From a virus, in IMG/VR virus record IMGVR_UViG_3300030108_002488, positions 18,436 to 74,771 of that record: 56,336 bases of DNA; one strand, 5' to 3'. The notes beneath the pieces were generated by a model. The model saw only the letters and a list, made by a program, of their open reading frames with translations, was not told the origin of the DNA and ran no database searches. Both the position numbers and the translations under genes were made by a program. Numbering within the stretch: position 1 is the stretch's first letter; every line of letters starts with the position of its first letter. This document shows, piece after piece, positions 40,492-53,900 of this stretch.

Positions 40492-41927
40492 TATTCGTCA
40501 CCTCCGTATATGGCGGCTAGTGATTTACTACCCTTGATGGTTTCGGACGATGATGAGCCACCAATTAATCCTCTACCACCTGATTTACCAATAATAAACC
40601 CATCACCAGCCACACCATGATTATATTTAATTACGAACAATTTACTTACTAATTTAATATCACCGAATAAAGATGTGCTGTCTTCTACCACTTGTTGTAT
40701 TACATCAGGCTTACCTTCTGTAACCGATATGCCTTGTACTAATCCTTGTAGTATACCCTCCACACCTGTGTCTACTTGTAAGAATACTAAATTTGTAGAA
40801 TTATTAGATAGATTATGTGATACTTCTGTTAGTATTCTAGGTAAACCTTCGTAAGTAATAATTTGACCGGGTCTTAAATCCCAAGCATTAGGATGACCAT
40901 CGCTATACATACTACCCTCTAATATATTATTAGCCTTTAATATAGTTCTAGCAATTCTTCTAGCGGCATCGTTAGATTTAACACTCGCATCAGTGATAAC
41001 AGATGGTTCTTCTTGTATGTCACCACCCCTACCGCTTTGTCTTTCACCATCACTCATTATAACATAAGATACATTGTTCAAAGCAATTGGTACACCTTGA
41101 ACTGCGATTTTATTAGGGGTGTTAGCGATAGGATTTATACCCTTACCACCAGTTCTGACAGCGGAATCTATCATTCTACCCGCCTCTGTGAAATTAAAAG
41201 GAACATAAAGTAAATTACCAAATCTATCGAAGTAAGCAATACAATTATCATACCTACCTAAGAATTTAAAAGCAGTTAAAAGATTGATATCGTGGAAATC
41301 ATGTGATACAAATTTTGTAGAAAACTTTCTTCTTTCAGTATTTGCGTTTGTAGGATTACGAGATAAACCTAAGTTAACAGAAGTAAACTCATCGGCAACA
41401 TCTTTTGCTAATCTCATAGCCAAATCAGATGTTCTAAGGCCGACATTAACAGGTTGTGCAAAATGACCACTAGTACCGATAAAACCAATCTCTTCTATGG
41501 TTTTACCTTTTAAATTTTTAAGAGTCATGATTGTACCATCCGTAGATGTTTGTATATCACTTAAAAATAATCTTTGTGAAGGCGCTACACTATTGTAAAT
41601 TAAAGGTGGTTTATCTTTTGCGCTACTACTAGACAATTGTGAACTCATATAGAACACGGGGCTAGTAGAATCATGACCATCAACATCGGGCTCTAATATT
41701 TTAACACTATCTTGTCTACCTTGTATTTGATATGCTTTTCCTGTCGCTATTGCGTATGTAGATGTTTTTCTTTGTCGTATGGTCAATTTATGTTTGTCAC
41801 TATTTTGTGGATTTATTTCTGCTAAATGAACAGCGTTATCAACAAACTTAGGTTTTCTCACATGTGTCATAATTTGTGCATCTCTACTAGTGTTACCTAG
41901 TATGTATGAAGTGCTTATCAATGGCAT
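40491..41927 (-). CDS. Possible tail-hub/baseplate protein, 478 residues
   Basis: The stretch from about 310 to 400 contains ARRIARTILKANNILEGSMY, then AWDLRPGQIITYEGLPRILTEVSHNLSNNSTNLVF. This resembles the final domain of tail-hub proteins (gpD/gp44 type: ...L.PG..v...G....v..V.H......T.l). The Gly/Ser-rich C-terminus is flexible. It starts and ends by TAATG overlaps with the giant gene and the 114-residue protein. The hub identity is by pattern only. Confidence 0.45.
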   Translation of the reverse strand: MPLISTSYILGNTSRDAQIMTHVRKPKFVDNAVHLAEINPQNSDKHKLTIRQRKTSTYAIATGKAYQIQGRQDSVKILEPDVDGHDSTSPVFYMSSQLSSSSAKDKPPLIYNSVAPSQRLFLSDIQTSTDGTIMTLKNLKGKTIEEIGFIGTSGHFAQPVNVGLRTSDLAMRLAKDVADEFTSVNLGLSRNPTNANTERRKFSTKFVSHDFHDINLLTAFKFLGRYDNCIAYFDRFGNLLYVPFNFTEAGRMIDSAVRTGGKGINPIANTPNKIAVQGVPIALNNVSYVIMSDGERQSGRGGDIQEEPSVITDASVKSNDAARRIARTILKANNILEGSMYSDGHPNAWDLRPGQIITYEGLPRILTEVSHNLSNNSTNLVFLQVDTGVEGILQGLVQGISVTEGKPDVIQQVVEDSTSLFGDIKLVSKLFVIKYNHGVAGDGFIIGKSGGRGLIGGSSSSETIKGSKSLAAIYGGDE

Positions 41928-44900
41928 TATGCATCACCCGAGTGGTCTGAAGTATTGAAAGTTACATCTTCTTTATGTCCTTTAGAATGTAATGATTGTG
42001 TAAAGCGTGCTTTGACATTATAATCCTTCTCACTACCATCGCTTCTTGACGAGTCTCCTCTGAATTTTTGTAGTGTATTTTCACTAATTACTAATCTAGT
42101 CACTGTACCTTTAAGACTTGTTTTATCAAAACCAGTAGCCTCTGTACCCGGTAGTTTTGGTCCCTTAGAAGCGGGAGATTGTACACTAGATGATGTTTTA
42201 ACATAGTACACTGGTTGATAAGGAGCATTTGATGCAGGTAAATCACTTCCCGAAAAATTAGTAGAAGTAGCACTAGGTGTTGAATAATTAAACAATCCGT
42301 ATTTACCACCTGATGTCGCTGAAAAATAATTACTATCGGATTGAGGACTGCTTGAATGTAACGCTAAATTAGACCTAAAGACTTCAACGTGTTTATTATC
42401 TAACAATCTAGTTGGTCTTAGTAAAAATTGTATACTTTTATCTGTGTAATTATATCTACTAATAACAGTTCCTGAATTATATACCTGATATGGATTACTA
42501 GTCTTTTCACTAGCAGATGCCCAACTTGAAAGACCCCACCCTGTATCGTCAAATGGGTTAGCAAAACTGCTCGATTCTAATATGTAATTACCACCTAAAG
42601 CGTGTATATTACTTGTATGGCTAAATCTCATCACACCACCTTGAGGTTGACCTGCGAATGTCAACGCTGTTAAATCGTAGTCACCCAGTGTTTGTGAGGC
42701 TGCTTGCATACCACCGTGTAATATTACTCTCTGTCCTATGTTACGGTCTGTGTGTAAACTATGCGCCTCTGTATTTACTACAATCATATCAGAGGAACTA
42801 CCTCCGCTAAAAGATTCTAAGTTTTCAGCATCAATACCTATACGTGGGCTGCTTCTTGATATTGCTTCTTTATGTACAGATGTACCAGTGAAAGACTCTA
42901 CCTTCTCACTAGCAACAGCATCAGGTTTTAGTAAACCATCTTCTTCTATATCTAATCTAGCACTTATACCTCTTTTAATTTCATCACTTGCTAAAACATC
43001 ATTACGTGGTCTGATGTAACCTGTACCGAATGTTGGCTCTGAAGTATGATGAGATAACACTATTCCCGAACCTTGATACACGGTGCTAATATCCGCTAAG
43101 ACATCTTCGTTAAATTCTGTTGGATATCTAACACCACGGCCCCCACCCATATCTCCAACACGTAGAGCATTAGTAGGGGCAAAAACATCTACAAGTTCGT
43201 TAGAATTATTAGAATTAATATCATTTAATCTACCACCGAATCTAGGAATAGTGTTAGTTCTTGAACTCAGGATATTACCACTAGTATCTGCTATACCTTT
43301 TAGATTAAAGATAGGTTTACCATTATTCCAAATTCTAGCATGCGGCGTTCTATTGTTAGTCCTGTCATACTCGTAAGCATCACCAGCATCCCAAGCAGGT
43401 CTAATTCCAAATCCACGTACAGGCATTCTTCTTACATCCTCGCCACGAGTATTACCCCACCAATCGATTAGATAGTAACCTAGTGCGTTTTCAAATGATG
43501 ATATACCAAGCGCCTCGCCATCTCCCCACCAATCACGAGGTACACCTATACCACCTGTGAAATTGGCTTCTGATACAGTCGCCAAGTTTTCTGTTATATC
43601 GGTGTTACCAGCAGGTCCTGCTACTGCTTGAGTCAAAGTGACTACTCCGTTTGTTACTGTACCGACTGTGATTTTACCGTTATGACCATTAGCGTGTTCT
43701 ATCGCTGCTTTGAGTAACACAACGAATTGATGTTGTGTAGTTCCACCACTTAAGTCAAACCCAACTGCTATTCCTGTAGCGTTAGTACTTAGAGTTGCTG
43801 TAATTGAACCTGTAGATTTCAATGTGGCACCCGCCGCTACAGCACCTAAATGGGCCACACCTCCGTCATTAGTATCTGATACGAAATAATCTACTACTGT
43901 TCCGTCCGTACTTGTAAGAGTAATTTTCTGACCAGCGGTCAAACCATGTGCAGAACCATGAGCAGCAGCAGTGAGTGTAGCAGTAGCCTGTGTAGAATTA
44001 GCATTTCTGATAGTTCTAACTGGGCAACCATATGAACGAGTCATTCTTCTACCATCACTGTATCTTGTTTGGAATTCAGGTTTATCCATGCCTAACATAC
44101 CAGTAAAGTTAGTTTGTCTTTCCATAACTCCAACATAAGTAACAGGTAATGTAGCAGACCCTATAGATGAGTCATTTCCAACATAAGTTAAACCGCCAAA
44201 TGGATACTCCACTAACGGACCTTGTCTATTTTCAACTGTAAGAGGAACTGCGCTTCCTGATGCCAATGTATCTTCCATCCACGCTCTTAATCCATAGAAT
44301 CCCCATTGTGGTCTATTCCATGGTTGTCTTAAACCGAATCTATAACCGAAAGTTTGTGGTCTATATCCACCGACAGTTTCACCTGATGCTGCGGGAGGAC
44401 TTGCGTTTGGATTGAATGTAGATGCTAATCCCAAACTTACACTATAACTACCATCATCATCCTTATCTAACCAATAAACAGATGTTCCTGCTGGATAATA
44501 ACCAGCCATATTCCAACCTGCGGCAGCCATAGCATATCCGTCTAGGTTACTATTTAGCGGCCCACCTCTACTACCACAAGGCCAATAATTAGATAGCATT
44601 ATAGTTGTGCTTCCTTGAGATTGAATACCATTTAGGGCATGGATTTCTGCTCCTGTACCTACACTACCATCTGCTCCAACATATATTGTACTACCAGTAG
44701 CGGGTTCGAATCCTTTACCCGTGTCTGCTATTGTTACATTTGCTGTAGCGACAGCCAAAACTTTACCTATTATTTTACCATCTGCGAATAAGAAATCATT
44801 AACGCTTACTTCGCTACTTACATCACCAGCAAAAGTAAAAATTCTTTTTAATCCGTTAACTTTGACTGTACCACTTGAACCACCTGCTATGGTTAATGTA

Positions 44901-47900
44901 TCTCCGTAAGAATAGTTTTGTCCTGCGTTATTAATCGCAACAGCGGTAATAACATTAGAACCACTTACTGTCAAATCAAAAGTAGCACTAGAACCTGTGC
45001 CACCAGCACCAGCCTGTGTGGTAGCACTATATCCACTTCCACCTGCGGTGAGAATTACATTATTTATTGTCCCACTAGTTCCGTAACTTGACAATGTTTC
45101 AGAAATGGGCACAGGTGGTTTTGGTGTCTTGATATCCATGTTGAAAGGACCGTGACTGATAGAAGAATTAACACCGTGATAATGTATTGTTTCAAAATGC
45201 TCAGGAATAGAATTGTACGCTGCTTCATCAACCGCTCTATCTGCATGTAAGTTACTACCGTTGATAGGGAATGTTCTACTTGAGTCTGAATAGAAAGTGT
45301 AAGGTCTTCCTAAGTTAGGACTCCAAGCGCAGATAAAAGCATCAGGTGTATGCAAACTGTTTGTGTCACGAGTACCAGCCAATAATTGAGGTAGATTTCT
45401 TGTCAAAACACTTCGCTTAGGTTCTGTAAATAACTCTGTGGTACTAGCATTACTATACGGTCTAGTTAGTCTAACAACTGTACCAGCCTCAGGTAATGAG
45501 CCCGATGCAGCACTAACTATGAATTTATGACTTGTTGTTGAATTAGCATTAGTAACCGCTCCTCTCGATGAATACGCTAATGTTGCAGTAGTACCATCTG
45601 AGTTTACCCAAGTTAATTTTTCTCCAAATAAAGGTATGAATGGGAAATAAGAGGCATCGTCAACGGTCAACAAATTAGTAGCCTTAGTTACTACAACTGC
45701 TGTCGGACATAAACTACGATTCTCAAGTCTGTAAGAATATATATCAGGGTATATACTTGGATATCCAGCCAACGTTAATTGACAACCTATACCACCAGTA
45801 CTACCTCTACAGAATTCATAATAATTATCTATTCTGAATAATGCTAGATGTTTGAACCCAGTCATAGATGTGACTCTACTATGGAATATACTCCACCATG
45901 GTATGTTTAGTGTATAACCCGGTGTGGCATCATCAAACATACCAACATGATAAGAGTGAGTTCTACGTGTAAAAGATGGTGATTCACTACCCTGTACACC
46001 CAATGAGTTGTACAATAACAAAGGAGGTATGTTAGTAAATTGACTTCCTTGGTCAGGGTCATGGTCTAACATTACCTCGTTAATAAATATCTCACAACCT
46101 CTCACATCTACTACTGTGGCTTGTGCTAATATCAGTGTTAAACCGCCCACATAATCCGCTTCTAGTCTTTCATCGTCTTGTTTTACACCAACCACAAGAT
46201 GCACTTGTTGTGTTGTTAAAGCCTCACCTGAGCCATCAGGTAAAGCCGATGAACTGCTATTATTGAAGTGATGACCACCAAGATGTGTGCTACGTAAATT
46301 AGGCTGTATGACTATTTGATAAGCACCTACTTCAGCAGGGTCAGGGAAATGATGTTGTAAAGTGTAATGATTAGCAGCCTCTAACACAATAGAATGACCA
46401 CCTGCTTTGTTTATATCTCCACCCTCACCACTAGACGCTAATACACCGTAACCATCATACTTGATTTTAGACTCAAACATCAAAGTAAAAGCCCCACCGT
46501 GTATATCACTTGGTCCCGAAGGTGTAGCGGTTAAACTACCTGATTTTAGTGTAGCAGAAAGAGGATGAATGTAATCAGTGATGGATGTACCTACTGTGCT
46601 AGTTACGTCTGCTGCCCCCTCAGTGAAACCTTCTTTAAAAGTTATTATATCCTCATCTTGCCTCATAGTAAGGTTCTCACTTCTATGTTTATTGTATATA
46701 CCTTGGTAAGCAGGATGCGCCCAATGACCGGGTAACATGGGCATTGTAGCATTAACAAAATGATGACCCATACGAGGCACAGGCATCGGCGTCAATACTT
46801 TGTCACTATATCTAGCGTAGGCCAGTGTGTCGTTGGAAGATGGTTCGAAGTATTCTGTGTGTGCCATGTCGGGACTGTTACCACTCACTTCAGCATGGTC
46901 ACGAAGTCTTCTTGCTGCGAAGAATCTTGTGCTACCAGCAGGAACATAATATGACGGGGATATATTCAAAGTCGTTGTAGCAGGAGGATTGTCCGCTATA
47001 AATTGTGTAAAGTCTATATCCCCTACTACTCCTGTAAATGTGGTGCCACTAATTCCTGTGTAGGAGACAACTACACTATCACCTGTTGTGTTAGATATAC
47101 GTAAAAATCTACGTGAGCCCTTTACTTCTTTAGATGCAAAACCTGCATCGTATATACTAGATGTAATTGTAGCAGATGCTGTTAATGTACCACTAGCATA
47201 AGAAGATACTGTCAACGCCTGATTTACTATCCCACTAGAATGTGTGTATACAGTTGGGTATCTTTCTGTGTGGCTATGACCCATTTTAGTAATATGGAAG
47301 TATAGAGTTTTATCTTGTAATTCATAAGATGAACGCAAAGGAGCGTTATTAGTACTAGCAACCCATCCATCTCTTGTGGAATCAGGGAAGTTCTCATCTT
47401 GACTAATATGTTCCCAACCAAGTTCATCCATTGTTTTATTACTTCTAGGCCCCTTGATGGAATTATCAAATAAACTACCAAGGTGAGTTTCGCTTAAATC
47501 AGGATGTAACATACCACCATCTCCGATTGTTTCTGTTTGATATGCTTGTAATCTATCAAAACCTGAACGAACTAGTATATTACCGGGTATAGCGTTAGGG
47601 TCGGGTAATTGTATTTCGAAGTTAGGAGATAGACCGCTATTTGCTAAAGATGGTTGTAAACCACTAGCAGACCTTTCTCCTGCTGCTTTATAAGCACGTA
47701 TTATGACACCTAGAGGAGACCCTCCTTCTAATTCATGAGTTTGACCAGTATCATCTATGACAGATATCGCTTGGAATTGTATTTCTTCGTTTGGTATTTC
47801 TAAAATATTCCTCATTTCTTTAGGATTTTTAGATGCGTATTGAGGGTGAGATAACTCTTGTGCTTGTAAAACTGGCATCATCGCAGAGTTAGTCGTCTCA

Positions 47901-50900
47901 AAAGAAAATCTAACGTTACCATATAATTTCTCACCCATAACGTGTGCTGTGCCAGTTGCCCCGCCTACCGCTGCTCCTGAAACACGGGTAACCCAAGGAA
48001 TAGCACCTAGACCACGGGCGTTTACAGATGGTAGTGTTAGGTTACCCCCATCCATTCTTTTCCACACCGCATGTTCCACATTGAAATTTTTAAATGGTGC
48101 ATTTTTATATAAATCGTAACCATTAACATCCCCTAACCAAAATGAGTTTCTTTGTAATTGAGAACTTCCGCCTGAGAATATAGTACTTGGTGAAACATTA
48201 GTTTGACTGTAAAAGTAATCAGCAATATTTCTTTGTGGTGTTAAGCCTGTGACACCTGCTGTGTTTACAGAACCCACGCTTTCATCTAAATCAAAGAATA
48301 AATCACCCGTGTAGGCCCTACAAGGTTCTGCGTTTTCTAAATCTGTGTCGGTAGTAATTGTGTTATGTAAAAAGAAAGTAGATGCGAAACCATTATCTAA
48401 AGCATTGGCAGCGGTATAATCTGAAATTGTAGGTAAAGATGTGGATTTGGCAATTAAAGCCTCTACATTAGGACCAGCATTAGCAGGTGCTGTAAATCTA
48501 TCTTGACCGTGTATTCTTTCATCCCACTGTGTAGTACCAGCATGTGTGTCTGTGCCTGTTTGTCCGACTTTGATATAATCTCCAACACAAGTAATACCGT
48601 TTCTATCTTTCTTAGCAACTAATGCTAACTCAGATTCATATGATATTACTAATAAAGCACGGGCGTAAGTACCCTGTGGGTGAACAAGTTCGGGATGTTG
48701 AGCACTTAAATCACGAGCGTTTCCAAATCTATCTTTGTAACTATAATTAACAGGTTGATTATGAAAACCAGTGTTATCAGAGAAAGTTGGTACATGAGTA
48801 TCTGTATCGAAATCAGGACTTGCACTCCAACTACTATCTCCACCAGTAGGGTCTGTTAAACTCGGTAAACCTGCTAAAGTGCTTGTTCTATCGGGTGCTG
48901 AACTTTCAGGACTATTTGGCATAGGAGCAACGTTGGGTATATGACCAAGAGTGGTAGCACATGTCATACTACCCCCATACGGGCTAAAGCCCAGTAGAGG
49001 ATGCCATGCTCCTAATCCAGCACCATATCTATTACTACCTGTATCTAATGAGTTTAAGTAAGAATAACGTTCACCAGCCCAACCCACTGCTCCTATTGGT
49101 TTTGTTCTATCAACAGCATCAACTAATCCACTAAAGTGTACTTGCGTCATGTGGTTTCTAGCGGTATTGTCATCGTTGTTGAATTGTATAACACCTGCTT
49201 TTGTCCAAATATATAGAGCATCACCTTCTTCTATATCAGGTATTTGGACATCTGCTGCGTGAGATGCACCCATATTAAGAGGACTTTGGGCTATGTAATC
49301 ATCCCAAGTCGCTACACTTTCAAACACTTTAGTGCCTGTTATTTTATTATTTGCTAAATAAAATCTGATTCTATATTTACTAGAGCCGCTGTCATAGTAT
49401 ACTATTCTTGAATGATAACAAGCGAAGGCTGGTGCTAACTCTCCTGAACCCGTTAGTTGAGGATGTATGTTTGCTGTACGTAACCAACCTGATGCAGGTA
49501 CTTGTTCCGCTGCCGTTCTACTAGTACCATGTTCTATTGTAACATAGGCATTTTCTATTTTACATGCAGTTCCATCAACATCTTCCATATCTGCTCCTGT
49601 AAATGTTAATGTTTGACTACTTTTACTCCCACCTGTAGTAGAGACACTTAATTCGAATTCACTTACATTGGTTAAGGCACTACCTGTAGTGATTGATGCC
49701 ACTGTAGCGCCCGCTGGAATACCATCTCCTGATACATACATACCAACTTGAATAGCATTCGAGGCTGTACAAGTTATAGTGGGGTCATTATTGTAAGCAG
49801 CACCAGTAGCAGTGTTATTATTCAGATTATTATATTCTTTTACAGTATATCCAGTAGTCCAACCATACTTATCTTGTCTCATGGCATTACCCATGGAGGG
49901 CATGAAAGTACCACCTATTGCCTTTAAAGCACCTTTACCGGGGAACGTATTAATTGCTGCCCCTAACACAGTTGCTAACTCTTCACCGTTTTGACATCTT
50001 GTCCCATCCACAACTATGTATTCCATGTCTACATCACTGGCTGTTAAAGCAGTTGAGTCAAAAGAACTTCCATCAGCGGCACCGCTGTAAAGTAATTTAG
50101 TAGCCAAAGGTGCTGCTACTCTGAATGCACTCGGGTTTAATTCTATACCAGTAATACCCGCTTTAGCAACACGACTATTATCCGTAGGATGTGGAGGGTT
50201 TGCTGTTATCTGATTATCTAACCAAGAACCACCGGGGTGATATCCACCGTCCATATGGAAACATAAATCTGCATTAGTCCTCATACCACTTGGTCCCATA
50301 AATATAGCATGTCTGTTTGGTTGCGCTGTACGAAAATCCTCAAAAACATCATCACCTGATATACCACTCTTGGATGCTTTGAACGCTAATGTAAACACAT
50401 CCCCATACATATTACCCGATTCAGGTCTTTGTAGTAGAGTCTGAGACAATGGTTTACCAACAGGCGGCTCCCAATTGATAGTTTGTCTATAGTGGAAAGC
50501 ATGCCTTGTTGTTTGATAATCAGATGTTTTAGGCATGAAATGCCCTTTTTCATTGTCAATATGATTAGGGAATATAGGAGTACCACTATTGGCTGGTACA
50601 CTAGACCAAGTATTACCAGTGGTAATTGCTTTACCGGGATGAGGCTCTAGTGTGTTATCAGGAGTAGCGTCTTCTTGTGAAAACGGGAACGCTTGCCCCG
50701 GTCCGAATATAATGTATGTTGTTTTATTATCAGTTCCGTCTCTATGGTCTTGATATCTAGCAGTAGGGTGAGCGAATCTCAATAAGAAAGGCATTGGTTT
50801 TTGAACATGAACACCACTACTGTATGGTGTTTTATTAGGATGGGCGTTGTTAATAGTACCCACTCCTCTATCTAAATCAGACGTTAGTACATTATCACGA

Positions 50901-53900
50901 TTAAAAGTAGGTGACATTAAACTACCACGATGCTGATTTAAAAGAGCAGTACCGGGGAAGAAAGCCATAATAGCATTACAATCTACCATACCGAATGCTG
51001 TAGAGATTTCATTAGCATGTTGTATACCACTACAACCCGTAGGACCAGCGGCATAATGATGAGTATATGTTGATGAATAATCGTTATTAGTTCCGTCATT
51101 AATATCTATAGTGACACCACTAAAACCACCACCGAAGAATAAAGGAACCCAGTGGTCTGTACTATCTCTACCACCATTGAAGTATATTACTGGCTCAGAA
51201 TGAACACTACCTATAGACCTAAACCCTGCGAACAATTTACTTCGTTTTAAATCTCCATATTTTTGTACAACAGCATCTTTGTTACTATCAGCGCTAGGCC
51301 AATCATCACTAACAGTGTCTGCTATAGTATCTAATTCTGTTGTAGAAGATGCACCTTGTGAACTAGTCACTGATTTAGATTCTTCTTGGTAGTACATTGT
51401 TTCTATAGTACCAAAAGAAAGCACTCTTGCTTTGTTACTCGCTCCGTTAGAATTATGAGCATTAATATCAGCGGGTGAAGATTCTTGACCAGCAGGTTTA
51501 GCGAATAGATATATGTTACCAGTTTTTAAATCTATATCATTCAGTTCATGTATATCTTCTTTCTCAATTATCATTGTGGGGTTATTGATACAAGGTAAGA
51601 TATGGTCTCCACTATATGATAAAAATCTTGAACCCACCAAGTTACTTCTCCATGTTTCTGTATCTATGGGTATATTTTTTGAGTCTACAATCACAGGAGT
51701 GGCCGTATTAGTGTTAGAACCTTTACCCTTGGTTTGAATTTGCATCATAGTGTATGGTATATACCCACATGCTACGTTAGCACCAGCATCTATGAAACTA
51801 TCATGTGTTGCTTTGTCCTGACCTAAACCGTTACCACCAACTAAAATTTCTCCATTTTGTATTTTTAAAACATCTAATTCACCATATTCAATGTGTGCTG
51901 ATTGTATAGCCATATCTCTGTGTATACTCGCACTAAAATATTTAGAAATAGGTTCTATTTTTTTAGTTATATCATAAGCACGTATCCGAATAGAATCGGG
52001 CTTAACACCCCATTCTGCAAAAGTTCTTCCATCAGCAGCGTACATTTGTGTACAATCGAATGGAACACCATCCTCTATGTTCGGGTTGACTAAATTAATA
52101 GCAGCGGTGGTCACAGAGGCTATCAACTCATCTGTAACTAAAGTTGTCCAGTTAGCGGTTGGTGTAATCAACGCTGTAATTGTAACACTAGCACTACCAA
52201 AATCAGTGCTGTTTTGACAGGTATCAAATTCCGCACCCTCTACCCCATATAATTCAAAAGCACCATCACTTACGCTTCTTGAAGTATAAGAATACATGTT
52301 ACCATAATTACCTAACGCACCTGTATCATTGAATGGGTCACTAATCTGTATAACACCATCTGTTAAAGGAAAACCCATGTAACCAGCGATATCGAAATGA
52401 CCTAATGCTGAAGTATAAGGAGCAGTGGGTGTGATAGTTATTTTTTTATTTGTTTTATCGTAAACCGCTGTACAATTATATGCAGCATTCGGAGTAGGCA
52501 CACCTCTCCATTTATTACCTCTCCATCCCGCTAACGTAACTCCACTAGTAGGGTCTGCTGGAAAACCTCTACCTGTGGCATCACCCACACCATGCATGTG
52601 AGCACCAATTGTAAATCCACCTTCACTTACATCTCTATCATCAAAGAATATTGCTATTTCTTGATTTATAGTATCAGGTAATTCAGTATTATCTAAAGCA
52701 AAAGAGTCGTTTATCTTTTTGTAAATATATCTAATTCCATATCCCTCGCCTCTATGATTTGTTAATCTTAAACCATATATCGGAGTGTTACCTACTTCAG
52801 CCCTAGCAGTTTGTGTAAAAGGGACATGTTGAGTATATTGAGTTTGTAAAGCACCATTACCAGCCACTATTTGTGCATTAGTCAAGGTTTGAGAGTTGAA
52901 AGCCTGTCCATATCTATATTCAAATCTACCATCCCCGTTTCTACCGAAACCCCATTTACCAGCATCAGGAGCAAAACCGGGTACACCAGCGGCAACTAAT
53001 CCACCGAAGTTTACTCTACCTAGAGCATTTGTACCTGTTCTCAATCCTTTAACTAAAGATGTAACAAAACCCTCTGCTTCTAATGATTCTGTGTTCACTG
53101 TATTATGTGACATTCCTGAACCACTTGTCATAGAAACTGCTCTTAAAACAGGATTAGTAAACGTACCATCTCTAGCACGGGCTGGTGGTGAAAACTCACC
53201 AGTGGATTTTATTTCTTGAATTGATTCATCAGGTAATGTATACTGTTGTAAAGATGTTATAGGCGCAAAGGGTCTTCCGTGTTTATTAAGCGGCATCGGT
53301 GCAGGGTGCATATTCTCACCGCTCATCTCATCAGGTTGACACCAAAATGTTCTGAATCTACCACCATGTCCTATTAAGAACTCAGGTTCATAGGGGGCTT
53401 GTCCTGTGCTGTTATCCAACCAAACACAGAAATTACGACCAGTTGCACCGGGCACTGTACTATGTATAATTATAGAGTGCCCTGTATTACCATTAGCGTC
53501 TTGTACAACTCTACCTAAATGTGCTCTTAGATACCCCATATGAGTCCCTTTGTCATGACTATCAAATGCCTTATCTGTATCCCACCATACAGCGGGGTCA
53601 AAAGTAGAACCTGTAGCAGCGAAGTCAGCACTAGTATGAATATTAGCGGCATCCTCTCGGGTGCTACCGGGATATTGAGTGTTAGGTCTTCTGATATGAG
53701 TTCTACCATTGGGTGCGGCTGCTTGGTTAATTAGCCTAACAGTTTCTCTTGCCGCCGCTTCAACGTCTGTAACACCGTCTCTTAAAGCAACTTCACCAAG
53801 GTCTATTGTTAGTCTACGAGTGAAATCCATATCCGTCCAGTGTTTTAGATGTCTCAACCTTGTTTCTGTGGAGTTTGTTAAATCTAAAGATGAAGACCTT

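Noticed and set aside
39703-40537. Rightward frames of about 70 codons within the tail gene cluster
   Set aside because: They are antisense to genes joined by tight TAATG overlaps and have no supporting signals.
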